The translations under genes and the position numbers were made by a program. A DNA stretch of 64,000 nt from Ovis canadensis (lineage: Eukaryota > Chordata > Mammalia > Artiodactyla > Bovidae). Below the pieces are notes generated by a model. The model saw only the letters and a program-made list of their open reading frames with translations. It was not told where the DNA came from and ran no database searches. The DNA lies in NCBI RefSeq assembly GCF_042477335.2, contig NC_091248.1:120922501-120986500 (forward strand). Reading direction: 5' to 3'. Positions 46,189 through 58,719 of this stretch are shown here, in pieces (position 1 is the first letter of the stretch; each line of letters begins with the position of its first letter).

Positions 46189-47778
46189 GAGTGTCTTCTC
46201 AGGGTTCCCCTGTACAAAGGAAAGTGTCGGAGAGGGTGAGGATGGGGAGTGCTGGCTTGGCTGCCTTCTAGAGGAGGATCCCTAGAGTCTGGAGGCTGGG
46301 CCGGGGAGAAGCTGCAGAGTGGAGAGCAGAGTCAGCTCTTCTCTGGCCCTGTGCTGCTGCAGGAGCAGCTCCTGATGTTGGTCGGCAGGCTCCTCTCTCG
46401 TGTTTCTTCATCTAGTGGTGGTTACAGAAAACTGGGGAAAAGCAGACCCCTGAGATTTCCCAATGGTTCTGTCTTTGAAGCCTGGATTCCCATTGGTGAA
46501 AGATTTATAGAGTTATTGGGGAAGTCTCAGGAAGGGATGAGGAGAAGGGAAAAAGGGAATGTGAAGAACAAAGGCAATCCGAGAACAGTAGGATCTCAGA
46601 GCTGCGGCCTTACTACCTGACTAGGACCATGTGGTATTCAGTCATAAAGACTGTCCATTCAGTCATCATTTGTCAAAATGTTTCAGCATTTCTTTGGCTC
46701 CAGAATGTTTAGGACATTTCTTGCCTCTTTGGAGTTTACCTTCCAGTATCAAGTTCAACAAAATAAGTGAATTTCCTCTCCTGCTTCCTCGTTTCATTTT
46801 TCTTGGCATGACGGATTAACTATTTTATATACTTGTTTATAGAATAGCTTCCATTCTCTCCTTGAATCTAAGCACCGCACACAGGGATTTTTAGTTTGCT
46901 GTGTTCACTGCAGCATTTGTTTAATGTTAAATGAAGGAGTGAAGTAAGAAACTGAGTGTATAACATCATGTCAGATAGTGCTATGAAGTGCTATGAAGAA
47001 AGCTAACTGTGAGAAATGAACAGGTCTTTCAGGTTCTGGGGAAGGTGAATGGAAAGAGTCCTCCGAGGAGATGAAGTAGCATGGTTGGATAGCCAAAGTG
47101 AGGGGCAGACATCCAGACAACCTGAGTAACTGAGCACCTTGGACCTGAACTTGTGAAAGTCAGGTACCACCTTTCTTTCCTGTCAAAACTTTTGTGGGGG
47201 TGTGGGAGGATGGTGTAAGAGAAGACTGAATCTGCAAAGGGAAATCATCCTAAACTCCAGAGTTTCCATTAGGAATATTACCTGATTTGTAACATAGACA
47301 TCTTAATCTGGGGAAAGCAGAGATGGTGCTCTGGGACCCTCTGCCTCTCTTCTGCTGAACCCTAAGGAATCTCTGTAATACCCACCAGGATGAAGGGTGG
47401 GATAAAATTCACTCTTTTGAACATCCTCTGGAATGTCACTATATCATCTACTACAGGTAAGCTAAGAGGAAAGAACAAACCCCGGATCTAAGGGACTGAC
47501 TCAGCATCAAAACCGGCCAATTTTTTAGGTCTTAACCTGTGAAAATGCACATCTAGTGGAGGGAAAACACAAGACAGGTGTTCTTCACACCAGTGGAGAG
47601 GATGCAATCTTCATCAATTCGAGGCAGTGAACTTTCAACTGGACCGGAGGTGACAACATTTACGTCTGACTTTGTGCAGAGCATCCTCATAGAGGCACCT
47701 CACCTGGTCCCCTGGTTGGAAACGGTTCCTCATCCTAGGCTGTCCTTATCTCTTGACAGCAAGACCTTGTGGAGCAGC
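46189..47778. other. Candidate first intron of the C receptor
   Basis: Inverse homology with 32,821-34,510 throughout. No conserved coding frame; a weak L2-like block at 46,740-46,960. Confidence 0.55.
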
Positions 47779-47801
47779 GTTTCTTTTCTTTTGATCTCTA
47801 G
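47779..47801 (+). other. Splice acceptor of the C receptor coding exon
   Basis: Pyrimidine run and CTCTAG identical to B, 29 bases before the ATG. Confidence 0.6.
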
Positions 47802-47830
47802 GTTTCCCGAGGAGCAGAAACAAGGACTGA

Positions 47831-48772
47831 ATGATGAGCAATCACTCAACTGTCACTGAATTCTGCCTTTTAGGGTTCCCTGGGTCCCAGGAACTCCATC
47901 ACATTCTTTTCGCTGTATTCTTTCTCTTCTACTCAGTGACAGTAATGGGGAACACCGTCATCATTGTGATTATCTGTGTTGATAAACATCTACATTCCCC
48001 CATGTATTTCTTCCTTGGTCATCTCTCCACCATGGAAATGCTGTCAACATCTGTTATCGTCCCAGTGATGCTCTGGGGGTTGCTGCTCCCTGGGATGCAG
48101 ACAGTGTCTCTGGCTGCATGTGTCACCCAGCTCCTCCTGTACCTTGCTCTGGGAACCACAGAGTTTGCCCTGTTGGGAGCGATGGCTGTGGACCGTTACG
48201 TGGCTGTCTGTAACCCCTTGAGGTACAACACCATTATGAACAGCCACACCTGCATCTCGGTGGTGATTGGGTCATGGGTGTTTGGGTTCCTTTCCGAAAT
48301 CTGGCCAGTCTATGCCACATTTCAGTTTACCTTCTGAAAATCAAATGTCTTAGACCATTTTTATTGTGACCGAGGTCAGTTGCTCAAGCTGTCCTGTGAT
48401 GACACTGTTTTCACAGAGTTTGTTCTGTTTTTAATGGCTGTTTTCATTATCATTGGTTCTCTGGCCCCAACAATTGTCTCCTACACCTACATCATCTCCA
48501 CCATCAAGATCCCCACCGCCTCTGGCCGCAGGAAAGCCTTCTCTACCTGTGCCTCCCACTTCATCTTTGTTGTCAACGGCTATGGCAGCTGCTTGTTCCT
48601 GTTTGTGAAACCCAAACAAACACAGGCAGCCGAGTACAATAAGATAGTTTCCCTGCTTATTTATGTGTTAACCCCTTTCCTGAGCCCTTTCATCTACACT
48701 CTCCGGAATGACAAAGTCAAACAGGCTCTTCGAGATGGAGTGAAAAGTTGCTGTCAGCTCATCAAAGATTAA
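47831..48772 (+). pseudogene. OR9A: OR9A-type olfactory receptor pseudogene, one nonsense codon
   Basis: A 313-codon receptor frame, same ATG-ATG start as B, broken only by TGA at 48,335-48,337. That codon is TGC (Cys169, extracellular loop 2) in the B copy, so one C-to-A change ends translation before TM5. Everything after it stays in frame to the normal stop, with Cys179, Cys189, SY, KAFSTCASH and TLRND intact. Unlike B it keeps the DRY box and a family-like nine-residue tail. It lacks one codon relative to B at the TM5-TM6 loop (STIKIP against STILTSP). I count about 23 differences from B in the first 168 residues. The single lesion could be recent or even polymorphic. Confidence 0.88.
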
Positions 48773-48779
48773 CTGTTCT

Positions 48780-50224
48780 CTGAATTTAGAGGGTATGATC
48801 TTGACTTTAGATGAGTCAGTTTCTAGAATATACTACTCTTAAATCGTCTCCATTATGAAAATAAAATAGAATCTACAACTCCTGATCAGGCCATGGAAGT
48901 AGACAAGGCATGTAAAAATGAGATCCAGGCTCTACTCACTAGAAACTCACAATGTTTGTTTCTATTTGCTTCCCCTGTGAACTCAAGAAAACATATTCTG
49001 AGGATGTGGGAAGACCTAGAAAAAAGAAAAGCATACATTTTCATAAATGTTCTATTGGACCCATATTGGTTTACAATTTTCTTGAAAATGTGTTTCCTGG
49101 GGGAGTAATGAAATGGGCATGTGAGGGGTGAGATGGATGGATAATGAATTCAAAGGCAGAGATGTGCACTTTGTTCCTCATAAGCTCTTCCTAGTCTTTT
49201 CCTATATTTTTGTGAAATTTCTGACAAGATGGCCATAAGTTTTAAAATATCCTGTTTCTCTTTGTCTCTTTGTTTCATATTTTCCTGGACTCCTTGCTAC
49301 CAATACGTACATATGATGTTATATCCATTTTGCCATAGAATGAATCTAGAGGGGTGATATGGAGATGGGAATCCTTCTCACTTGGCAAATATTGGTGATG
49401 TAAAGATATGGAAATATTTTGGTCAGAAGGAGGAAAAACTTCCTTTCACTAAACTTCAGGGCATTGCTTTAGCCCCTCCCTTTTGAGGTGTATGTGTGGT
49501 AGAGACAGAGAAGAGTGAAATGACTAGTTCTGGAGGGAGCATCTTGTGTTTCACTGTTGCTGAAAACAGCTCTTTCTGTTCTGACCTCTCCCAAACCCAG
49601 ACTTCAGGCTGAATAATGCATTTTGAGTCTTTGTTTTCAAATCAATTGTCCCTTTCATAGGTTTTCTCTGCGGGCCGACCATAACAAATGAGTCACTACC
49701 CACTTCATTCCCAGTTCCTCAGCAATTGCAGGGCATGGCTGTTTGGCAGGGTAATGACTGAAATTTCACATTCTTGGAGGAAGGGCTTTGGAGGTAGGAG
49801 TTTACTGAAAATGATGGCACTCAGTACCTCCTACCAGCTCTGAATTGAGAGGGGCAACTGAGCTGCCCAGCAGAGGTGGATGGGCTTCCTTATGTTTTCC
49901 AAAAAGTACTGTGTGAGGATGCTTTTCTGTTGGTGGGCATAGGCAAGACCACCTTGCCTATTGAGTTACTTGTACTGAATAGGACCCCGAGAGAAGGTGG
50001 TGAGTGAGGCCTTCAATCCAACCCATGCTCTGCTAGCAGCAAAGGGCCCCTGGTGGGACTGTGCTGGTTGAGAAAGTGTTGAAGACTCAAAGACAGGTAC
50101 CCCTTCCTCTCAGGTTCATTTCATGAGGTCTCTTCTTCCTAGAGGAATCCCATTTTTCTAGTTCACTCACACAAGAGGACCTGTTCCTGATTTTCACAAA
50201 GCCTTGCACATCCTAGGCAGTGTC
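48780..50224. other. 3' flank of the C receptor, no gene
   Basis: Inverse homology with B (31,620 down to 31,060, then 28,350 down to 27,660, skipping the BovB in B) and with A (14,526 down to 13,680). At about 50,224 the homology jumps to the MIR, which marks the C-specific deletion. Confidence 0.65.
48860..48865 (+). terminator. Candidate polyadenylation signal AATAAA (C receptor)
   Basis: AATAAA 88 bases after the stop codon. Position only. Confidence 0.35.
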
Positions 50225-50310
50225 CTGTGAGGTAAGTAGTATGATGTCCATTTCACAAATGAGAAAATAGTGAGGATAAGAGATTAAGTGCCTTGCCAAA
50301 CATTACTCCG
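50225..50310 (-). repeat. MIR 3' half (duplicon C)
   Basis: GAGGTAAGTAGTATGATGTCC and CACAAATGAGAAAATAG, then AAGTGCCTTGCCAAAC: reverse MIR 3' pattern, paralogue of the copies at 10.2 and 23.5 kb. Confidence 0.72.
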
Positions 50311-50444
50311 TCATCAACTGTATCATATTCATCAGGTTGGAAAAGAGTAAACCTCTGAGAATACTGTTCTGATGTGAATTCTGGAGAATAGACTTTGATA
50401 CACTTCTTATGAGAATATAAAACATTGTGGTCAAGGTAATTACA

Positions 50445-52955
50445 GAGTCTACTCATGGGCATCACCAGACTGTCAATACTAAAATCAGATTATGTTCTTT
50501 GCAGGGGAGATGGAGAAGCTCTAAACAGCCAGCAAAAACAAAACCTGGAGCTGGCTGTGTCTCAGAACATGAGCTCCTTAGTGCAAAATTCAGCCTTAAA
50601 ATGAATAAGGTAGGGAAAACCAATAGACCATTCAAGTATGACCCAAATCAAATCCCTTATGATTATACAGTGGGGGTAATGAATAGATTCAAGGGATTAA
50701 ATCTGGTAGACAGAGTACCTGAAGAACTATGTGTAGAGGTTTGTCACATTGTACAGGAGGCACTGACCAAAACCATCCCAAAGAATAAGAAATGTAAGAA
50801 GGCAAAGTGGTTGAGGAGGCCTTAGACATAGCTGAAGAAAGAAGAGAAGTGAAAGCAATAGAAAAAGGGAAAGATATATTCAACTGAATGCAGAGTTCCA
50901 GAGAATAGCAAGGAGAGAAAAGAAAGTCTTCTTAAATGAACAATATAGAGAAATAGAGGACAACAATAGAATGGGAAAAACTAGAAACCTCTTTAAGAAA
51001 ACTGCAGCTAACAAGGGAACATTTCATGCAAGAATGAGCACAATAAAGGACAGAAATGGTAAGGACCTAAGAGAAGCAGAAGAGATTAAGAAGAGGTGGC
51101 AAGAATACACAGAAGAACTGTATGAAAAAGGTCTTAATGACTTGGATAACTATAATGGTGTGGTCACTCATCTGGAGCCAGACATCCTGGAGTGTGAAGA
51201 GAAGTGGAACTTAGGAAGTATTAGTATGAACAAAGTTAATAGAGGTTATGGAATTCCGGCTGAGCTATTTAAAGTCCTAAAAGATAATGCCATTATAGTG
51301 CTGCCCTCAATATGTGAGCAAATTTGGAAAACTCAGCAGTGGCCATAGGACTGGAAAGTCAGTTTTCCTTACAATCCCAAAGATGGGCAATTTCAAAGAA
51401 TGTTCAAGCTACTGTACAATTGCACTCATTTCACATGCTAGCAAAGTTATGCTGAAAATACTTCAAGCTAGGGTTCAGAAATATGTAAACTGAGAAGTCC
51501 CAGATGCAAAAGCTCAGTTTAGAAAAGGCAGAGGAACCCGAGATCAAGTTGCCAACACTCACTGGATCATGGGTAGAGCAAGGAAATCCCAGAATAAACA
51601 TCTACTTCTGCTTCATTGGCTATGATAAAGCCTTTGACTGTGTAGATCACAACAAACTGTTGAAAATTCTTAAGGAGATGAACTACCAGGCCATGTGACC
51701 TGTCTCTTGAGAAACCTGTGTGCAAAGTCAAGAAGCAACAGTTAGAACCAGACACGGAGCAACTGACTGGTTCAAAACTGGGAAAGGAATATGACAAAAC
51801 TGTATATTGTCACCTTGTTTATTTAACTTATATGCAGAGGGCTGTGCATGCATGCTAATTTGCTTCAGTCCTGTCTGACTCTTTGTAACCCTATGGACTG
51901 TAGCCCACCAGGCTCTTCTGTCCATGGGATTCTCCAGGCAAGAATACTACAGTAGGTTGCCATGCCATCCTCCTCCAGGGAAGAATACTACAGTAGGTTG
52001 CCATGCCATCCTCCAGGGGATTTTCCAACCTAGGGATTGAATCTGGGTCTTCTGCAGCTCCTGCATTGCAGGTAGATTCTTTACCACTGAGCCCCAGAGT
52101 AGCCCATATGCAGAGTACATCATGTGAAATGCAGGGCTAGATGAATCACAGGCTGGAATCAAGATTTCCAGAAGAAATCTCAACAACCTCAGTTGTGCGA
52201 ATGATACCACTCTAATGGCAGAGCATGAAGAGGCAGTAAAAAGCCTCTTGATGAGGGTGAAAGTGGAGAGTGAAAAAGCTGGCTTGATATACAGCATTCA
52301 AAAAACTAAGATAATGGCATACAGTCCCATCCCTTCATGGCAAATAGAAGGGGAAAAAGCAGAAGCAATGACAGGTTTTCTTTTCTTGGGCTCCAAAATC
52401 ACTGCAGATGGTGACTGCAACCATGAAATTAAAAGATGCTTGCCCTTTGGAGGAAAGCTATGACAAACCTAGACAGTGTTAGAAAGCAGAGACATCACTT
52501 TGCCGTCTAGTCACATCTGTCTGTTCAAAGCTATAATTTTTCCAGTAGTCATGCATGAATATGATATTTGGACCATGAGAACTGAAGAACTGATGCTTTT
52601 GAACTGTGGTGCTGGAGGAGACTCTTGAGAATTCTTTGGACCACAAGGAGATCAACAAGTCGATCCTACAGGAAATCTATGCTTACTATTCATTGAAAGG
52701 ACTCATGCTGAAGCTCCAATACTTTGGCCACCTGATCTGAAGAACTAACTTGGTGGAAGAACCCTGATGCCCTGGAAGACTGAAGGCAAAAGGAAAGGTG
52801 CTGCTGAGGATGAGATGGCTGTATGGCATCACTGAGTCAATGGACATGAATTCGAGCAAACTCCAGGAGATAGTGGCAAACAGGGGAGCCTGGGATGCTG
52901 CAGCCCATGGGGTCGCTGAGAGTCAAACATGACTGAGTGACTGAACAACAACACT
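50445..52955 (+). repeat. BovB LINE, 5'-truncated, private to C (and D)
   Basis: Starts in the endonuclease C-terminal region (STHGHHQTVNTKIRL), runs through the linker (MGKTRNLFKKTAANKGTFH) and RT (FCFIGYDKAFDCVDHNKL) to a complete 3' end. The catalytic box is degraded (CANDT near 52,200). The same host/BovB junction (AATTAC then AGAGTCTACTC) recurs at 60,558 in D. The matching sites in A and B are empty. Confidence 0.9.
51840..52105 (-). repeat. Bov-tA SINE with internal tandem duplication, nested in BovB
   Basis: Target-site duplication ATATGCAGAG (51,830-51,839 and 52,106-52,115). Inside, about 40 bases beginning AAGAATACTACAGTAGG occur twice in tandem (from about 51,940 and 51,980). Confidence 0.93.
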
Positions 52956-52959
52956 AGTA

Positions 52960-54395
52960 AACTAGTGTACAGTGAATATACTATGACATATTTTCAAACT
53001 GAGATTTTCTTCAGCTTTGTTGAATTTTTTGATAAGCCCATAGAAGGAATTCTCCATCCCTCATGCAATGCTTTTTAAATTTAGTATTTTCATTTGACTC
53101 TCATATTTTTATCTTTTTACTGAAATTCCTCTCTTGCCTATTCCTGTTACCCACTTTTCCATTATATCTTTAACATGTGAAGCATAGTTATATTTTTTGG
53201 CATCAGGTGAATATTTTTGAATATGATATTATAAATTTTTAATTAATTTTTTTCAATTTTTATGTCATATTGTGTGGTAAGTCCTCTGGGCCTTAATATT
53301 TACATCTTAACTTTTAACTGAGTTCAGATTTATACTCACAATGCCAGTTAAATATAGAAACATTACTTCTATATAGCTCTGTTCTCATCCCCCTCTTCTG
53401 TGCTGTTATTATATTAATAAATATTATGTCACTATAGTGATAAACTTCATGTATATTGTTATAGTTATTACTTTATATATTTTTTAAAGAAGCTGGGTGA
53501 AAAAGAGTAAGGGTACATTTTTAACATTTGTTATGTGAACCTTGTTTACCCTTTCTGGTTCTCTTCATTTGTGCCTCAGACTTCAGTTGACATTTGGTGT
53601 CATTTGCTTATTCTGAAACAGCTTTTCTTCTATTCACTTCCTTTGTGCCATCAGTGGCAAATATATTACATTTATATATGTGATCCATTTAGTACACATT
53701 TATACAGTTTCTGTTTTTATAGTAATTTTTTAATCAGCAAATTGAAGTTTAGGGGGAAAATATGCATTCATACTGACTTTTATGTTACAATTACCAAATT
53801 AGGTTTATGTGCTTTTTCTACATTGCATAGATTGTAATTACCATCTTGGGTCTTTTGCTTTTAGTCAAAAGAATTTCCTTTAGTATTTTTTGTAAGGAAA
53901 TGCAGTGAGTAATGCTAGCAAAAAATGTTTTTGTCTTAGTTGATCTCTTTTGCCTTCACTTTTGAGAGACTGTTTTGCTGGCTATAAGAACCATGACTGA
54001 CCATATTTTTTTCTTTCAGCACCTTAAATACGTGATCCCATAGCAATCTAGTCTTATTTGTTCTGATGAGAAGTCAGTATTAATCTTAACTGGACGTCTT
54101 ACACATACAATGTGGTTTTGCTCTTGCTGCTTTGAAGATTTTTGTCTTTTGTCTCTTTTCTCTTGAAAATTTTACTGTTATGTGCTTGTGTATGGATCTC
54201 TTTGGATTTATCCTTCTTGGATTTATAAAATAATGATTTTCATCAACTTTGGAAGCTTTCAACTATCATTTCCACAAGTAATTATTTATCTCCTTTGTAG
54301 TTCTATTCTGGTGCTATCATTCACGTGTGAGGTGCACTTAATGGAGTCCCATCTTTCTCTGAGGCTTTGTTCCATTTTCTTCATTTCTTTTAAAA
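52960..54395 (-). repeat. Ancient HAL1/L1 ORF1-type element, duplicon C copy
   Basis: Reverse complement of the elements at 6.66 and 21.8 kb (GATAAGCCCATAGAAGGAATTC, CCTTTCTGGTTCTCTTC, GTGCACTTAATGGAGTCCC). Its outer end matches B, not A. Confidence 0.7.
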
Positions 54396-54399
54396 TTAT

Positions 54400-57300
54400 T
54401 ATGAAATGAAAATGGAGAGATCACAACAGACAACACAGAAATACAAAGGATCATAAGAGACTACTATCAGCAATTATATGCCAATAAAATGGACAACAGG
54501 GAAGAAATGGACAGATTCCTAGAAAAGTACAACTTTCCAAAACTGAACCAGGAAGAAATAGAAAAGCTTAACAGACCCATCACGAGCACAGAAATTGAAA
54601 CTGTAATCAGAAATCTTCCAGCAAACAAAAGCCCAGATCCAGACGGCTTCACAGCTAAATTCCACCAAAAATTTAGAGAAGAGCTAACACCTATCCTACT
54701 CAAACTCTTCCAGAAAATTGCAGAGGAGGGTAAACTTCCAAACTCATTCTATGAGGCCTCCATCACCCTAATACCAAAACCTGACAAAGATGCCACAAAA
54801 AAAGAAAACTACAGGACAATATCACTGATGAACATAGATGCAAATATCCTTAACAAAATTCTAGCAATCAGAATCAACAACACATTAAAAAGATCATACA
54901 GCATGACCAAGTGGGCTTTATCCCAGGGATGCAAGGATTCTTTAATATCCACAAATCAATCAATGTAATACACCACGTTAACAAATTGAAAAATAAAAGC
55001 CATATGATTATCTCAATAGATGCAGAGAAAGCCTTTGACAAAATTCAACATCCATTTATGATAAAAACTCTCCAGAAAGCAGGAATAGAAGGAACATAGC
55101 TCAACATAATAAAAGCTATATATGACAGACCCACAGCAAACATTATCCTCAATGGTGAAAAATTGAAAGCATTTCCACTAAAGTCAGGAACAAGACAAGG
55201 GTGCCCGCTTTCACTGCTACTATTCAACATAGTTCTGGAAGTTTTGGCCACAGCAATCAGAGCAGAAAAGAAATGAATCCAAATTGGAAAGGAAGAAGTA
55301 AAACTCTCACTGTTTGAAAATGACATGATCCTCTACATAGAAAACCCTAAAGACACCACGAGAAAATTACTAGAGCTAATCAATGAATATAGTAAAGTTG
55401 CAGGATATAAAATCAACACACAGAAATCCCTTGCATTCCTATACACTAATAATGAGAAAATAGAAAGAGAAATTAAGGAAACAATTCCATTCACCATTGC
55501 AACGAAAAGAATAAAATACTTAGGAATATATCTACCTAAAGAAACTAAAGACCTATATATGCTGCTGCTGCTAAGTCCCTTCAGTCGTGTCCGACTCTGT
55601 GTGACCCCACAGACGGCAGCCCACCAGGCTCCCCCGTCCCTGGGATTCTCCAGTCAAGAACATTGGATTGGGTTGCCATTTCCTTCTCCGATGCATGAAA
55701 GTGAAAGAGAAGTCGCTCAGTCGTGTCTGAATCTTTGCGACCCCATGAAATGCAGCCTACCAGCTCCTCCGTCCATGGGATTTGCTAGGCAAGAGTACCT
55801 ATATATAGAAAACTATAAAACACTGGTAAAAGAAATCAAAGAGGACACTAATAGATGGAGAAATATATCATGTTCTTGGATCAGAAGAATCAATATAGTG
55901 AAAATGAGTTTACTACCCAAAGCAATCTAAAGATTCAGTGCAATCCCTATCAAGCTACCAGAGGTATTTTTCACAGAGCTAGAACAAATAATTTCACAAT
56001 TTGTATGGAAATGTAAAAAACCTCGAATAGCCAGCCAAGGCAACCTTGAGAAAGAAGAATGGATCTGGAGGAATCAACCTGCCTGACTTCAGGCTCTATT
56101 ATGAAGCCATAGTCATCAAGACAGTATGGTACTGGCACAAAGACAGAAATAAGATCAGTGGAACAAAATAGAAAGCCCAGAGATAAATCCACTCACCTAT
56201 GGACACCTTGTCTTTGACAAAGGAGGCAAGAATAAACAATGGATAAAAAACAATCTCTTTAACAAGTGGTGCTGGGAAAACTGGTCAACCACTTGTAAAA
56301 GAATGAAACTAGAACACTTTCTAACACCACACAGAAAAATAAACTAAAAATGGATTAAAGATCTACATGTAAGACCAGAAACTATAAAACCGCTAGAGGA
56401 GAACATAGGCAAAACACTCTCTGACATAAATCACAGCAGGATCCTCTATGACCACCTCCCAGAATATTAGAAATCAAAGCAAAAATTAACAAATTGGATC
56501 TAATTAAAATTAAAATCTTCTGCACAACAAAGGAAACTATAAGCAAGGTGAAAAGACAGCCTTCTGAATGGGAGAAAATAATAGCAAATGAAGCAACTGA
56601 CAAACAACTAATCTCAAAAATATACAAGCAACTCTTGCAGCTCAATTCCAGGAAACTAAACGACCCAATCAAAAAATGAGCCAAAGAACTAAATAGACAT
56701 TTCTCCAAAGAAGACATGCAGATGGCTAACAAACACATGAAAAGATGCTCAACATCATTTATTTGCAGATGCAAATCAAAACCACAGTGAGGTACCATTT
56801 CACGCCAGTCAGAATGGCTGCTATCCAAAAATCTGCAAGCAATAAATGCTGGAGAGAGTGTGGAGAAAAGGGAACCCTCTTGCACTGTAGGTGGGAATGC
56901 AAACTAGTACAGCCACTATGGAGAACAGTGTGGAGATTCCTTAAAAAACTGGAAATAGAACTGCCTTATCACCCAGCAATCCCACTTCTGGGCATACACA
57001 CCGAGGAAACCAGAATTGAAAGAGACACGTGTACCCCAATGTTCATCGCAGCACTGTTTATAATAGCCAGGACATGGAAGCAACCTACATGTCCATCAGC
57101 AGACGAATGGATAAGAAAGCTGTGGTACATATACACAATGGAGTATTACTCAGCCATTAAAAAGAATACATTTGAATCAGTTCTAATGATGTGGATGAAA
57201 CTGGAGCTGATTATACAGAGTGAAGTAAGCCAGAAAGAAAAACATCAATACAGTAGACGAATGCATATATATGGAATTTAGAAAGATGGTAACGATAAAC

Positions 57301-57612
57301 CTGTATGTGAGACCTCAAAAGAGACATAGAAGTATAGAATAGTCTTTTGGACTCTGTGGGAGAGGGAGAGGGGAGGATGATTTTGGAGAATGGCATTGAA
57401 ACAGGTATAATATCATATAAGAAACGAATTGCCAGTCCAGGTTCGATGCAGGATACAGGATGCTTGGGGCTGGTGCACTGGGATGACCCAGAGAGATGGT
57501 ACGGGGAGGGAAGTGGGAAGGGGATTCAGGATGGGGAACATGAGTACACCCGTGGTGGATTCATGTTGATGCTGGCAAAACCAATAAAATATTGTAAAGA
57601 AAAAAAAAATTA
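54400..57612 (+). repeat. L1 LINE, 5'-truncated, ORF2 and 3' UTR
   Basis: About 3.2 kb of ruminant L1 from inside ORF2: the [17 protein letters not shown] region, [17 protein letters not shown], the C-terminal [18 protein letters not shown] block and the [15 protein letters not shown] end, then the 3' UTR and A tail. The RT box FADD has become FEND near 55,317 and there are several stops and shifts, so it is inactive. Flanked by AAATTATTATGAAA / AAATTACTATGAAA. Not in B. Confidence 0.93.
55561..55796 (-). repeat. Bov-A2 SINE nested in L1
   Basis: CTG-headed Bov-A2 in reverse orientation, duplication ACCTATATAT (55,551-55,560 and 55,797-55,806). Confidence 0.95.
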
Positions 57613-58166
57613 CTATGAAAAGAATAGGCTTTTCTAAAGAGAGTACATGTCCCTGCATATTGAAAACTGTTAAATTTAACTACATAAGAGTGAAATTTTA
57701 GGTGTAAGAAATATGTAAAAGGCACGAAACAAAATTTTATTTTATATGAACATAAGTTTCTCTTATAAGCTGAGTTCACTGAAGGGAAAGTGAAGTGAAG
57801 TTGCTCAGTCGTGTCCGAATCTTTGTGACCCCGTGCACTGTAGCCTACCAGGCCCCTCTGTCCATGGGATTTTCCAGGCAATAGAACTGGAGTGGATTGC
57901 CATTTCCTTCTCCAGTGGATTGTCCTGACCCAGGGATCGAACCTGGGTCTCCCACATTGCAGACAGACCCTTTACCATCTGAGCCACTAGTTCACTAAAG
58001 ACAAATTTAAATTGTTTTAAAAACACTGAAAATAGTTCAGCATGTTTCAAATTGAAGACTGGAAATTTAACAGTACTGTTATTAAAATAACAGTTATTTT
58101 TCAGGCAATGTGCTAAAAATGTATCAGTGGAGATAGTAAACATGGTCTCTTCAATGATAGAGTATA
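57613..58166. other. Outer flank of arm C
   Basis: Inverse homology with 21,475-21,845 (GTTAAATTTAACTACATAAGAG, AAATTGTTTTAAAAACACTG), apart from the SINE at 57.8 kb. No gene. Confidence 0.65.
57785..57988 (-). repeat. Bov-tA SINE
   Basis: Reverse Bov-tA flanked by AGTTCACT (57,773-57,780 and 57,989-57,996). The matching site in B (about 21,655) is empty. Confidence 0.92.
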
Positions 58167-58411
58167 TTCAGTTCAGTTCAGTTCAGTCGCTCAGTCGTGT
58201 CCAACTCTGTGACCCCATGGACTTCAGCACGCCAGGCTTCCCTGTCCATCGCTAACACTCGGAGCTTGCTCAGACTCATGTCCTTTGAGTTGGTGATGCC
58301 ATCCAATCATCTCATGCTCTGTCGTCCCCTTCTCCTCCACCTTCAATCTTTCCCAGCATCAGGGTCTTTTCCAGTGAGTCAGTTCTTCGCATCAGGTGGC
58401 CAAAGCATTGT
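58167..58411 (-). repeat. BovB 3' tail
   Basis: 245 bases of BovB 3' end, reverse, beginning with several TTCAG units. Absent from B. Confidence 0.9.
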
Positions 58412-58719
58412 GTTACATAATAAATAAATAAACACACACACTCTTAGACAAATACATGCATCTGTTATTGTAGAGAATCATTTGAGAAACAAACTATTAG
58501 TTTGTCTTAGGTCTGAATAGGCTCTTGGAACACTCCCTGTACTGGTGTGAGGGAGGAGATATTTGGCAGAGAGGAAGCTGAGCAGTGTAGCAACAAAGGC
58601 TTCAATCCCCCAGGGAGTTCTTGACTTAGGACAGCTCTTTAAATGTGTCCTGAATTGTGTCCCTACCTGAAACACAGGGGCTGGGCATTTGCACTCCGCT
58701 GTTTCCAGCTTCCTTAGTT
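58412..58719. other. Outer flank of arm C, continued
   Basis: Inverse homology with 20,815-21,140 in B (GCTCTTTAAATGTGTCCTGA, CCTGAAACACAGGGG). The terminal frames here and at 20,839 in B are not convincing genes. Confidence 0.6.

Noticed and set aside
48335-48337. TGA in place of a cysteine codon as a selenocysteine codon
   Set aside because: Olfactory receptors are not known selenoproteins, the position is a disulfide cysteine, and no SECIS-like hairpin was recognised downstream; a nonsense mutation is simpler.
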